This document shows positions 1-12,100 of a DNA stretch of 64,000 nucleotides, one piece after another (position 1 is the stretch's first letter; each line of letters begins with the position of its first letter). The translations under genes and the position numbers were made by a program. The DNA is from Hymenochaete sp. R1 (lineage: Eukaryota > Basidiomycota > Agaricomycetes > Hymenochaetales > Hymenochaetaceae), in the NCBI GenBank assembly GCA_019400425.1, contig JAFREE010000007.1, positions 62,001 to 126,000 on the forward strand, in the 5' to 3' direction. Under the pieces are notes generated by a model, which was not told where the DNA came from, did no database searches, and was given only the letters and a program-made list of their open reading frames with translations.

Positions 1-2028
1 CGATTTCTATCCACACCCTGTCGTTATTCCACCATTCCATCGGCGGATCACAATCCTACCCATCTTTGATACGCTGTCAAGCTTGTATCAATGGATGGGT
101 GTATACATTTAGAGTTTCAAAACCTCATCACTGCGTGCCGCTCTCTGTCCGAGGCACTGCCATAATTAAGGCACTTCTACCCAGAAGTAGCCGATGGTCT
201 ATTTTTGGTGTACATAATGCTCGTACCAAAAAAAGCCCCGGAATCATTGCTTTCGGATACTCGAGCGCCTGCGACTGATCAATGCAAAACGCCTGGGACT
301 TCCTGCCATGACCCCGCCTATCCTATTCTCGACAATCAGTAACTTGACCGAGCGTTCAGAATGGCACAGATTATCTGATGTTTTGATCTCGGTAAGTGTA
401 TACCAGTGCATATATTGTGAATTTTTCCTGAAAAAACCTGGCAGTGACGCCCGTACCATCGTGGCTACATGTGACCAGTCATACCGAAAAGGTGTGTACT
501 GGGAGCATATCTAGGCATCTTGCATTTTCCAATAGCTGGTAAGCAGAGACATTTGAGCGCTCATAGTCCAGTGCTTTCTTTTGCTTGCAGAGGTCATCCG
601 GATGACGCGCTACATGATTACTTTGTGTCAGACTTTCAACCGAATTTCAGACCGGCGAAAAAGCCCTACTTATGGGCAGTGCAATTCTATGAACTTAGGA
701 ATGAATGGAGAAATGACTTCCGAGTCACTTAAGCTTGTGTTACAGCTATCAAAGAAAGGGGCTGCAAGGTATGGAAGCATCTTAACTGACGCTTCATTAT
801 TGACTTTCAACGCCGCGATCTCGCATATCAGTCCGATCACTTTGACTGCGATTTTGTCGAGCTCTCCGTAGTCTGCGTGTGCTACTTTCCTGGGGAAAAT
901 GAAAAATGAATCATCTGTATCATCGTTATAATCTTTCACGAGTCCAGATGCTCACCAATTCGTCGTCTCGGATCGTCGCTCATTAATGCAAGGATACAGG
1001 TGTGCACCTGTATTACAACTATTGTATGCGAATGATTATGCTCATTGAACCCATAAAGAGCTTACCCGGCTTATGTATGGTATCTTCCCTTCATGTTGAG
1101 TGTGGCAAACTGCGAATATGGCCAGAATCGTGATGTCTGCGTCGTAATTAGCCCGTGAGGCCGTTCTTCCTAAAAATGTCGTGGAACATCAAGCGCTGAT
1201 ATCTTCTTTATGACATTCTCAAGCGAGATCATCCCTTCATGGACCATCCGTAAGTCCTGCATGCATTTGTGGGCCATGTTGAGCTATTATTGACCCTGCG
1301 CCATGGGCTGTTCTCTGTTTTCCTGACTTCGCACCGTGAACAACTCGTGTATAGCTGAGTTCCAGATATGGCATTCTTCATAGCTTGTTAATTTGAGCAA
1401 TCGCATGGTGTATGTTCACTAGAATGTTGAAGATAGGTCATACGGGTATGCTATGACTAACATTTCTCCGGAAGCATTCACGTTCTCCGAAGCGTAGCAT
1501 GGATGCAGATGACCCAGGTGGTTGTTGGAGCTAAATTTGGGTCTTGTGCACAGTTAGTACTTATGTTGGAGTTCTCGTCATTATATACAGATGCTCCGAA
1601 AGACTGCGGCGGACATATGGATCAAAGAGTGCGTATGGCCGTAGCAAGAAGCTGGTTGGATCCTTTTACTCCTCTCTATTCTTATGATTTATGACCTTAG
1701 GAGACGTGGACTTCGAATCATTACTTGCGATGTGTATTTTTATTCAACCGAAGTCGCGAGGCGCACTTTCGAGCCAGAACCCTAACCTGATTCAAACTCT
1801 CACCTCGTACCCGAAATCATCGCAGGTTGTCCCCTCCCCTACTATGCATCTCCCTGCTATGGTATACGTGAAGCCTGTTTCGGTGTCCCGTCCCGCTCTA
1901 TGCCGTTCAATCTATGAATACCGGACTTTTTAAGCGTCTTTAATTTGGGCGTGGCGTTCGATTCGCGTCAAGTTCTCATATTTTGGTTCTCGAGCGCGTG
2001 CGCTATTCAAATGCGACCATGGTAGTGG
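1..2028. other. Gene-poor left end, no recognisable gene
   Basis: Only short, overlapping open frames on both strands are present and none shows a motif I recognise. Splice-like signals occur but do not join frames into a plausible protein. The stretch could be decayed transposon or old intergenic DNA; I could not identify terminal repeats or a polymerase or transposase motif. Confidence 0.5.
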
Positions 2029-2553
2029 ATGTCTCCTCGGCGCTTGAACCACAACACTCCTTCCAATGGTAAGATTTTCTTCCGCTTCTTCCTTCCCCGT
2101 AAGTCGATTGAAAGTAAAGTTCGTCAGCTCTCCAAGGAAGGTCCAATAACTCTCGTCTTCTCAGGAAATTTGCAAGTAACATGGGACCCATATTTCAATG
2201 TCTTGAGCATTGACCGGTGGGTGATTGTTACATGGTTCGACCTTAAGCTCTCTAAAACTTTTGTAAACGAAATCATTGGCAGAGTTATTGACAATGACTC
2301 TAGGTCTTACCAATTCGATTGTACCACAACCGATACCGCGACAGAAGCAATGGAGGCAATAGAGGCAATTCAGCGTGACCTTCTGCGCCCCATTCCTCTC
2401 GCACCTATTACCACCACGTTTCTTCATCCAATTATGCGAAAGGAACCAGCGAGGGGCGAAGAAGAAACTTTCCGCACTGAACTAGGACCACGACAGACAT
2501 TCCGGACAGACCTCTCACATATCGGTCTGCTCTCCCCATACTTTCCAATGTAA
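2029..2553 (+). CDS. Possible small hypothetical protein (174 aa), weakly supported
   Basis: A single uninterrupted frame of 174 codons is the longest in the first 9 kb. The predicted protein has no signal peptide, no membrane segment and no motif I recognise; its middle has a Thr/Ala/Glu-rich patch (TATEAMEAIEAIQ) and its C-terminal third is charged. An overlapping opposite-strand frame is also open for part of its length, so chance or decay is possible. No neighbour gives it a context. I list it because of its length relative to its surroundings, not because a function is visible. Confidence 0.2.
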   Translation: MSPRRLNHNTPSNGKIFFRFFLPRKSIESKVRQLSKEGPITLVFSGNLQVTWDPYFNVLSIDRWVIVTWFDLKLSKTFVNEIIGRVIDNDSRSYQFDCTTTDTATEAMEAIEAIQRDLLRPIPLAPITTTFLHPIMRKEPARGEEETFRTELGPRQTFRTDLSHIGLLSPYFPM

Positions 2554-4160
2554 AGCAATACAGTTGGACAACTATCTGTATTGCGCGTCGAAGTGTCTTC
2601 GGACTTTGCGTCGATCCGTATCTGTGTCGCTTTCGTCAGGGAGGAAGTCAAGAAAAGGAGTAGGAAGGGAAGCGTCTAGTAAGGACCCCGAAAGTAAGAT
2701 AACGATGAGCCCGGCACAATTTTCACTTTCACGGACTTCTCCCAAGCTTCGCGTTCACAGAACGAACCGAAAGAGCGGACTCCATCGTGTATCCGTGGGT
2801 TGTGCCGAAGGAAGAGTGAACGAAGGGTGTTGGCAAGTACGTCTCTCTGCCTTTATGTCTTTCTCCCGCCTATATCTACACTGTATTGACGTACCGAAGT
2901 AATGGATCCTAAGGTACCGGTGACGATTTGTGACCCGGTGACCGGTCCCGTGGGTGATATACCGGGATCAATGGTGCAACTGCCCTTCGTTCTTGATTGT
3001 GGTGTTCGCGGTCGTGTGGTGGAGGGTTGGAACCGGGAGCGATAGAAGGCCACGAAGGCGTTCGTAAAAGAGGTGTTTCTATCTTCTTCTGGGGACCTGG
3101 GATGCTTATTATTCGTCACTCGAGTTGCAGCGGTGGCGGCGGCGTGGGTAGCATCTCCGTCATTGCATCCAACGGATACAAGGTAAAAAAAAAAAGAGCA
3201 CCAATACGGAAGAATGAAACTCATCCTTCTACCCTCCATATGTGCATTGCCTTTTCAAGCCTTAGCATAGGTATCGCGGGAGCGATCTCTTTTGACATGC
3301 TCTCTTCCGAATGGTGCGGGATTGCTGGTGATGGATCAGGATCAGGATTGGCTGGCCTGGAAGGGTATGTAGTTGTTGTTGAATTATGATTTATCATTCT
3401 GAACGAATGAAGGGTAAGGACTCATTGTTGGGCCTTCTGCCTCTCACCCTCTCGCGCGCATGCGGTACCACGCGGTCACAAAGGTAATCTAATGCGTTCT
3501 ATCTACTATCGGAGCTCAGTTAATGAGGTTATGAGATCTCTCGACCCTTTTATGGTAAGTATCCTCGCCGCTCCCCGAAACCAGTTTGATATTGTAAAGG
3601 GAGAGAGAGGCGAAGGGTACCGTATCAATGGTTACCCGTCTGAATTTATTGCACGAGATGATGGCTCTCCACAAGCTTTGGTTGTTCTGTGTGGCCAAGC
3701 ACTGCTTGTTATCACGAAGGCGATCATGCGAGTAGTATGGGAGAATAAGGAACGAGTAGACTGGAGGCAATTCAGTATGATTTTGACCGCGCATCGCTGA
3801 GCTTGGTTTGTATCATGGAAGAGCATATGCTCGTATTATGCACGAGATATAGCTGATCGGTGGCGACACCATGGGCCCGCCTTGTGCACAATACACTGTA
3901 GAGCCCGACCCAATTTATGGGAGCTTGGGAAAGAGCAACGTATCCAGAAGTGGACTACTGTCAACAAGGACGCATCATACCCTTTTTAGAAATCTCAGGT
4001 TATGGTTCTGCGAAACCACGACGCTCTATTTTTTAAGAAATTTTCATTTCTAATAAAGTATGGGGTTCCTTAATCCGCCTCTCAATCGAATGCTTGAATC
4101 TCGCGGGAGACGGTTCGTAGCAAGTGCAAGAATTCAGCATTCGTGACACTCCAGCACCTT
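2554..4160. other. Intergenic or decayed sequence, no gene supported
   Basis: Several frames of 100-130 codons overlap on both strands here (for example near 2853-3389 and 3492-3800), but they contradict one another and carry no domain motif. Nothing can be named. Confidence 0.4.
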
Positions 4161-6244
4161 CGTACGTCACTCTTCCCCCCCGTCTCCCCACACCGCGGTG
4201 CGCGCTGAAGAAAGAAAATAGGAGAAGGGTGATAAACTGAAGGAGCGTACTAAATGTATAGGTGCAACAAAAAAGAAAGCTAGGACATCCGGGATCGGTG
4301 CTTTTCTAGCTATTTGGGTTTTGCGTGAGCTCCTCCGGGCCCAGCTTCGTGCGCCGTGCGCCGTGCATCGTGACAGCCTTGTGCTATAATCGGACCCCGA
4401 AAAGCAAAAAGACGCCAGGACGAGATTCTCGGGAGCAAATGCAGAGAAACAGACGGTGCAGGGTGGAGAGGGGCCAGCTTGCCAGTAGAGCCCGTAGAGG
4501 GCGATGAGGCACCTTTGACCCACATCTTCCGAGTCCGCCTCTCTCCTCCGATTCCCGAAACCCAACCCCGCGCTCCTTCCCTCAGTGGAGTCTCTGTCTT
4601 TTCTCCGTAGATTGGAGAAGAAACTGCACGCAGAGCCTTTGTAAGACCTTGTTTCTTGAGCTTTTCTGGGGTTTCGTAGCTGGTCTTGCCCTAGCATCAT
4701 CTAGAAAAAGGCCGAACGACTTGAATTTACAAGCGCGTCGAGGCCTGTGTCTTCGAGTTGGTCCATGACTCCTCGACCCATGGCCCCAAAGTCCATGAAT
4801 GGTAGCATATGGTTTCGTATCGTTCGTGAGTCCCAGGCTCTCCAAAAAAATACTCCAAAGATAGAATAAGCTTCGTTATCACCCACAAGCAGCAAGAGAC
4901 CAAGCTTGCTGGATGCCGGCCTTCGAGTCTCATGGGTCTAAATTTCTCTTTTTTTTTGAGCGGCAGGACCAGACAGGCTCGAAATACGAGGATGTCCTTT
5001 ACCCCCCTTTTCGTTTCCATTTTCAAGTTCTTTGCTTTCCAAGAAAAGAAAAAAAGGCGGCGAAAAGGACAATATAATACTAGAAATAGAAAATTCAGGC
5101 TCGGAGTGGGAGTGGAGTCGGCTCACTACACGAAACGACTACCACCATATCCGAGTACTAGTCACCGCTGTGACCACTGCCAACAGAGCAACCTGAACTA
5201 GCAAACAGCATCGCAAGAATCAAGAATATGAATGTAAACGATTGAGATTCGAGACTTGGAAGTCGGTCACTTCTTCACACGCACCGCACCGCGCCGCGCC
5301 GCGAATACTTTCTGCCCCCCACTGGCATTCCCGCGAAGCAATTGGGCATTTGCATTGCATGTAGTATTGGGCTTACGAATGGGGTTTAGTGCGGTGATAA
5401 TCTTAGACTAAGTACTAGTCGGATGCAAAACGTCCGTGTCTACCACCCAAAATGCGTTTTTATGGCAATTGCCCGAGTCAATGTGTGTGTGGGGGGGAGG
5501 GGGGAGGCACTACTGTATAAGTGTATTAGCTAAAGGCCCAGCCGAGAGCAGAGCTGAGAGCGCGCGCTTTGTCTTTGTTTGTTCCAGTGGATGTGGCTTA
5601 GGTGGCTTGGACTGTAGGGTTGACTCATTATTCGGTCTTTTTTCTTCACAGGTCGAGCACTAGTGCGTTAGTAGTTCGTCGGGAGTGTAGGGGTAGGGGG
5701 GGGGGCAGTCGGAGGTAAATATTTTTTCTTCTTAAAAAAAGGAAAGGAAAAGAAACCCCCTCCACCTTCTTTACAGCCGTTTGCATGCAGTTATCTCCTG
5801 TACGTCTGTATCATCTTCATCTTCATCATCATCATCACCACCACCAACGTCCAAAAAATTTTCTTTCTTATTCTCTCTTTCCAGACAAACAAAAATTTAT
5901 CAATCAATGTTTAAATCAATGAACATATCGTGCCATGCAAGGGTCCGAAGTGCCTATTACTCAGAGGGACCAGTCATAAGTCATAGCCATAGTAATAGTA
6001 ATAGACAGAGTCAGAGTCGGAGTCATACTTCTACCATTCAACTTCGTTTCTGTTTTTTTCCACCGCTTTGCAGATAGCAAAGCTCTACAGTACCGACCCC
6101 ATCATGGCACCGCCCACCGCCCACGCATCATTCCCGACTCTCGTTGAACGACTCTCGAACCGAACCCGAGCCACGGACTCATTGGCACAGCGCTTCCCTC
6201 GTCGTCGATGGAGGACGTGGACGTCAAGATGGAAACGCAGGTAC

Positions 6245-6415
6245 CAGATAGGCGATAGACAATAGACAATAGACGATAAACGATAGATGGTGGATGACGG
6301 GTGATGGGTGATATGGACGCAGCGGTGGGCGATATGGATGCGACGGTGGGCGATGGGTGATATGGAGGCGGCAGTGGCGACAGTGGCGACGGCGGGCGGT
6401 ATGATACGTTACGAC
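6245..6415. repeat. Degenerate short tandem repeats (GATA/GGTGATATGGA-like)
   Basis: A run of ATAGACA/ATAGACG units passes into imperfect GGGTGATATGGA(T/C)GC units and then GGCGGCAGTGGCGACAGTGG-like units. It reads as imperfect microsatellite DNA formed by slippage. Confidence 0.6.
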
Positions 6416-7734
6416 GAAAGATGAACGACGAAAGATTAAAGGTGAAGGAGACGACGAGGTCGGTTGGTCGGCTGGCTGGCTGATTGGTTGGCACTGCATC
6501 TGTACCTGCTGCACGTCTGCGACGTTTCCTCAGATTTATTTCAGAGTAAGAGAACGTGCACTGCAGTGGATCAGCGTAAGTAGCGCCATTTTTCTTTCCT
6601 TCCTTCTTCCTTTCTTTCTTTCTTTCTGTTTCTTTTTGCAAAAAAAAAATCTTTGTTCTCGTTCGAGAGCTCGGAGCGGAGATTGAGATTGAGATTGAGA
6701 TTCAATTCGGGCGCACGAGCGCAGCGCAAGTCTACCAGTTACTCATGAAATTATGAAATCATACGGATCGGCCGTGACTGAATTTCGACATTCGGTTGGA
6801 ATTGGAATTGGGATTAGGATTGGAATTCAGTATTCTAAGAATAGAATAGAATTTTTCAAAGAATGATGGAAACGAAATCAGCAGTCAGTATGACGGGACA
6901 GTGTCGACCGTGACGATTAACCACAAAAAGAGTCAGAGACACGGAATTGCATATTCCTTTCGTTTCGTTCTGTTTCGCGTCGGGATCCGTGGAGGAGTGA
7001 GTGGGTGTGTGGAGATCACGAACGAATGATGTCGAGCGTCGGCTATCTTGCTACCGCGCTCCTGGCTTACCAGCGTACCAGTGGCAAGGCGCAAGGGCGC
7101 ATGGGACATGTGATGCGATGCAGTTGTAATGCATGGCATAGAGGGGAAGGATTAGGATCAGGACTAGGACGAGGATTGAAGGTTTCGGCCTTTGGGAGTG
7201 CGGGTGGGAGGAATCATTTTTTTTCTTCGCGTCGCGATTGGGATTTGCAGCAAGCAGCAAGAGGAGAAGCCACTGCCACTACGTCCCCCTCCCCCCTCCC
7301 CCAAAAATACATCAGACAAAGATCTCGACAAGCGACGTGTAGAGCGCGCGTGTGTATGTTATGTTACGGTGTGGTGAGAGGTGAGACACGAATGGAAGGA
7401 TCGGATCGTTTTTGTTTTTGTCATGCATGGCTTGGCTTGGATACCGATTCCGACACTGATACTGATGTCGATGACGATGAAGACGGGGAACGACGAACGA
7501 GGAACCGGGGACGCGAGAGGGGGCGCGGCAATATTGATGCATATGGTGGGTTTGGCAAAGACGTTGAGCGCGTGCAGTTGCAGTAAGGGGCCGGGGGCCT
7601 AGACATACGGTGACACCCAGTACTGCAGGGAAAGAAGACCGTTTTTTGTCGAATGTGGAATGTAATGTCTTTGAATTGTGAATTGACGGCGACGGCGACG
7701 TGCGCGGAGGAGGGTTTGGTGGTGATCGTTGTGG

Positions 7735-7768
7735 AAGCAGAAAGCAGAAAGCAGAAAGCAGAAAGCAG
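7735..7768. repeat. (AAGCAGA)n tandem repeat
   Basis: Nearly five perfect copies of a 7-bp unit, embedded in non-coding low-complexity sequence. Confidence 0.8.
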
Positions 7769-8579
7769 TGCGCGTTCTCGAGATATTCTAGTTTTTTTAG
7801 TTTCCGATTTTTGATTGGGAATCCGGGAACGGGTAGACCGGAAAGCCGAGAAGGGAAAAGGAAGCGGGGGACCAAGGCACGAGGGCAGAGTTAACGTTAA
7901 GTGCTGCCGTCCTCGTCCAGTCTGTACCTGCAAGGTAAGCCCAAAGCACTCGAGAAGCTGAGGTTCGAGTTTGAGAGACCCGAGAGAGAGAGACCTGCCC
8001 GTCTCGAAGTCCTGGATGATCGGAGCCTTTCAGAATCAACGGTGTATTACGTCATCCACATAAGGGTGAGCGAGACATGAGGGAGACAGGTTGGACAAGT
8101 GGATGACAGACTGTTGGCGACAAAAGTTAAAATACGACCTAAAGATGTTTCTGACCGGGAAGGGGGTCGTGCTCGAGCCGGGATTAAGACCGAGGAGACC
8201 GCTGGATATGGGGTGAGGGAGGGGTTAGGGATGTATACAGGATGATTTTCGGGATGCAACCCATCTTGGATGGGGCGTGTGTGCGAGTCTGCGAGTCTGT
8301 GTGTCTGTGATGTTACGGTCGACGAAAGAGAGTACGGAAAAAGACAAGAAAGAAAAGAAAATGAATGAGAGATAGTGAGTGAATGAAGAAGAGATGAGCC
8401 ACGAGGAGAGGAAGGAAAAGAGGCGATAGGATGGGAGATTTGAGAATCAGGCAGTCGTCGAGCAGGATCAGAGAGAATCAGGGGAATCGAGTAGACAGTC
8501 GGAGGTCCGCGGGGGAGAGAGAGAGAGCAATAGCAATAGCAATACTGCGTAGTAGAGAGTACTATCACAGCAGGCATGG

Positions 8580-8785
8580 TCCAATTTGTTGGCCGGATAA
8601 ATGCGTCAAAAACTGTGAAATGTTTTCTAAGTTTGTCTCAAAATCTGTGAGGTTGACAAAATTCTGGAACAAACTCTTATCCTCCTGCCAAAATACGGAT
8701 ACATTTTCGGATTTACCTGCACAAAAAACTTCAAAAACATACTTAGAATTTTCCAAGAATTCGCGATGGGTTTTTTGAGGTCACA
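8580..8785. other. AT-rich island of about 200 bp with distinct composition
   Basis: Between a purine-rich stretch and a CTA microsatellite lies a block rich in A- and T-runs (AAAACT, TTTTC, TCAAAAAC). Its composition differs sharply from its flanks, and it is open on both strands for about 60 codons. I found no clear terminal repeats. It may be an inserted repeat fragment or a nucleosome-free element of the CSL upstream region. Confidence 0.35.
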
Positions 8786-8813
8786 AATCCTCATTTGTCT
8801 GTAGTGTATACTG

Positions 8814-8834
8814 CTACTACTACTACTACTACTA
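8814..8834. repeat. (CTA)n microsatellite
   Basis: Seven consecutive CTA triplets followed by imperfect TACTAGTACAAGTAC units. Confidence 0.7.
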
Positions 8835-8951
8835 GTACAAGTACTGCTATACTACAGTTGCGGTCAATTAGTAGTTGTTGATGGTATTAAAATATATATA
8901 TTATATTATTAATTATTATAGTTATTTATTATTGGACGCCCTTTGACCGCC

Positions 8952-8971
8952 GCTCTCTCTCTCTCTCTCTC
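8952..8971. repeat. (CT)n tract in the CSL upstream region
   Basis: A perfect CT dinucleotide run, followed by more CT-rich sequence up to the start codon at 9119. CT-rich stretches just upstream of genes are common in basidiomycete promoters and 5' UTRs. Confidence 0.7.
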
Positions 8972-8998
8972 AACAACACATCTCTCTCTCCTTCAACT

Positions 8999-9008
8999 AT
9001 TTAAATAC
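8999..9008 (+). promoter_or_regulatory. TATA-like element upstream of the CSL gene
   Basis: TATTTAAATA sits 110 bp before the proposed start codon, between two CT-rich stretches. The position suits a core promoter element, but no transcription start can be seen from sequence alone. Confidence 0.35.
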
Positions 9009-9118
9009 TCGCATCCCTTCCCTCTCTACTTCCCCGCTACCTCCTCCGCTCTCTCTCCTCCTCCTCCCTTCATCTTCCCCTCGCTCCTCGTCGTCCAATT
9101 CAATTCATCTTGCCACTC

Positions 9119-12100
9119 ATGAGCCAGACCGCAATCTGGTCTTCTCCAGACAACCGCCAAATGGACCATCGCTCGCCCCCGCCCTTCCTCAACTCCCCCT
9201 TCGACCTCTCAGACCTCCTCAATCCCCGCTCTGACAAACGCATGGGCCTCGAGTACTCCCCTGCACAATCACATCCAACGCCTGCGCATGGTATGCTTCC
9301 TTCTTGCATTTCCAACCGCATACCCTCACATGCACGCTGACTCACTGAACGCTCTCTCTCTCTCCATTTCAGCTCCAGCACAGTCCCATAATTTCGATCA
9401 CCAGGACTCTATGGACGTCTCTACAGACCAGACTGGCTTTGAATACTTTGGAACCAACACAAATTACGGCTCTAGATACAGGGCCAACGCTTCCTCCTCT
9501 TCCTCTCTCAACCATGGCTTCTCCGCCCTCAGCTCAGATCAACTCTACTCCTCCCATCCCCCTTCGTCCTTCTCCGATCCTCTCTCCTTCCCTTCCAATG
9601 GTCAAAATTCTTTCGACCTCGTAAACGGCCTTTCGTCCTCTTTTTCAAGCGGTCAGGGCTCTCCCATGACTCCCAACGAGCCGGGTATGGGCTTGCAACA
9701 AAATTCCGCCTCAGCCTATGGCAACCTTGGAAACGGTATCGGCAAGAGCCAGTTTCCTGCCAACTATGGCGACCTTCTCTCCGACAGGCGTGCCTCCAAC
9801 CTCAGCTCCGGTAGCTTCCAGTCAGACTTCAACGACGACTTTGGCTCGAACGGCGCACTGGGCCTCGGCTTCAACTCCCCACCGCTCTACCGTTACACGC
9901 AGGAGCGTATCTCCCATTTCCCCAACAACGGCGCGACGCATTCAAATGGCTCCTCCCATATCCAGCACCGCTCATCACTCGACATGATGCGCGGGGTCAA
10001 CCCTCACGCAACGCACGGCAGCGTCGGCGGATTTGACGACTTGGGCCCGTTCCCTTCCATCTCTTCTACTCCCGATTTGGACTTCCGTCTCCCCGGTCAA
10101 GTCATCGGCGGCGTCAACGAGACGCTGTCCAACTTGAAGCTTCAGGGACACGGGCTTGGTACAGCGACGGATTTGCAATCCTTCATCAGGTAAGCCCTGC
10201 TTTGTCCTTTTCCCCGCCCGTGATCCCCTCTTCGGGCCGCCCATAATAGTTTGAGCGTCCTCGAGATGCACAGAGCGCATCTTCCACCGAGATCACTTTA
10301 TGCTTTATTTATTCTGACATCTGCCATCACACGCGTATGCTAACTTGTTGGCGCGTCCTTTTTTGTTTGTTCTTTTTGATTCCCTTGATGCAGGCCGTAC
10401 CTGGACCAGTACTGTCGTTCGGTCAACCGCCTCGCGTTCGGCGAGCGTACCGTCATCGTCATGTCAAGCAAGGTTGCGCAAAAGTCTTACGGCACGGAAA
10501 AGCGTTTCCTCTGCCCACCCCCGACCGCGATCATGATCGGCAACTCGTGGTGGTCAGAAACCTCTCGTCGGGGTGAAGAGCCACGACAAGCCCCGCCTCG
10601 CGTCGTCGTCTCCATTTCCGGGGAACCCATACCCCAGGAAGGTAGTGTCGAGTGGACGTCGACGTCCGGCAAGTCCTTTGACGTGAACGACCCGCCCGCG
10701 AACACAACCTACATCGGCCGTTGCGTTGGGAAACAGCTCTACATCTCGGATGTCGACGAGAAGAAGAAGAAAGTAGAGGCACTGGTCAAAATTATGGCAC
10801 CGGTTTCCGACGATGAGCCGGAACGTGTCATCGGCGTCTTCCCTTCCCGGCCCATCAAGGTCATTAGCAAGCCCAGCAAGAAGAGGCAAAGCGCCAAGAA
10901 CCTTGAATGTGAGTGATCATGCGCTGTCCGTTATCTACTACTTCTTTCGGAGAAAATCGAATTCAAAACGGATGGACTGACGCTATCGGTCTTAGTGTGC
11001 ATCAACCACGGGTCGACCATCTCTCTCTTCCACCGACTCCGCTCGCAAACGGTTTCGACCAAGTATCTTTGTGTTTCCGGCTCTGGATCCTCATTCAAAG
11101 GCTCAGATGGCGCTCCGCTAATGGGAATCGACCAGCGTAGTCGAGCTGCCACCCCTTCCTTCATAGCCCGAACGGCCAGTTGGGGTACGTGATTCGGTGT
11201 CAATTGATGGAATCTTACCTTGCTGTATCAAATCATACTAACTTGTCGGGCATTTTCAGATCCCTTTGTGATGTACATCGTCGACGTCAACAAGCCAGCA
11301 GGCGGCATTGATGCTCCCCCGCCTCCTCCGCCTCAGCCCGATTACCCCTCCCCGCCACCTAACGCGATCCCATTTACAAATAACGGCTCTCAAATTCCGA
11401 TCTTCTACAACCAAACTGTCGTTTTGCAATGTCTGACGTCGGGTGTCGTCTCCCCTGTGCTCATCATCCGTAAAGTCGACCACGGCACAACCGTCGTCGG
11501 CGGAGGGTTGCAGGACGGCGCCAAGGGCGTAGCCGATCTGTTCTGTGCGCCCGGAGAAGTATGCGGAGACCCTGTGTCGCAGTTGCACAAGATCGCGTTT
11601 GAGGTGTATGATGCCAACAAGGGAATCCCCGAGCAAGGGACACCCGGGCTCAGCGGCGCCTTCCTCTCTTGCATGGGCGAAAAGGTCAACACGTACCGTC
11701 CGGTCGACGGAAGAATCTGGAACTCACCTACCGCGCCTTCATCACAAGGGTCCAACTCGCCACAGCCGAGCAGTCCTATTCTTGGAACGCCGGCTTCCTC
11801 TTCCGGAGCCGGGTCGTCCGATTACTTTGCCGGTGGCAGTACCGCATCGACGACGAGCGCCCCTGCATCCCCAACGTCGTTTGACTTCCCGTCCAACGAT
11901 GGCGGACGTGTCAAGCGTGGAAAACGCTCGACGTCGAGCACAGGCGGTGGCGTCACCAAGTCATCCCATTCGACAAAGGGCGGCAGACGGCGGCAGAACT
12001 CTGCGGGCTCGTCGAGCAGCCGACATGGATCCTCGGGCAGTGGCGAGCAGTTTGCGTCGTCCGGTGCGCTTTGGTCCGTCGACATCGGCGAGACGAGTGT

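Larger units (their letters stand above)
4161..8579. other. Long low-complexity intergenic region upstream of the CSL gene
   Basis: About 4.4 kb of simple-sequence-rich DNA: homopurine and homopyrimidine tracts, G-runs near 5488-5506 and 5689-5706, ATC-type triplets around 5812-5835, degenerate GATGGGTGATATGG-type repeats near 6240-6415, and short tandem repeats near 7735. Open frames in this stretch translate to Ser/Pro/Arg- or His-rich low-complexity strings and look non-coding. It probably serves as 5' flanking and regulatory DNA for the transcription-factor gene at 9.1 kb, though that is inference. Confidence 0.5.

Noticed and set aside
2853..3389. Overlapping 128- and 130-codon frames on opposite strands
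   Set aside because: They contradict each other, have no motif, and include homopolymer-derived Lys runs.
6102..6641. 179-codon minus-strand open frame rich in Pro/Ser/Ile
   Set aside because: It is the translation of the degenerate tandem repeats; composition is repetitive and no homology motif is visible.
7005..7933. Overlapping frames of 170-193 codons on both strands
   Set aside because: They overlap in several frames, are Arg/Gly- or Ser/Pro-rich from simple sequence, and lack splice or domain support.
8220..8235. GGGGTTAGGGA resembling a telomere repeat
   Set aside because: Only a single TTAGGG unit is present; there is no array.
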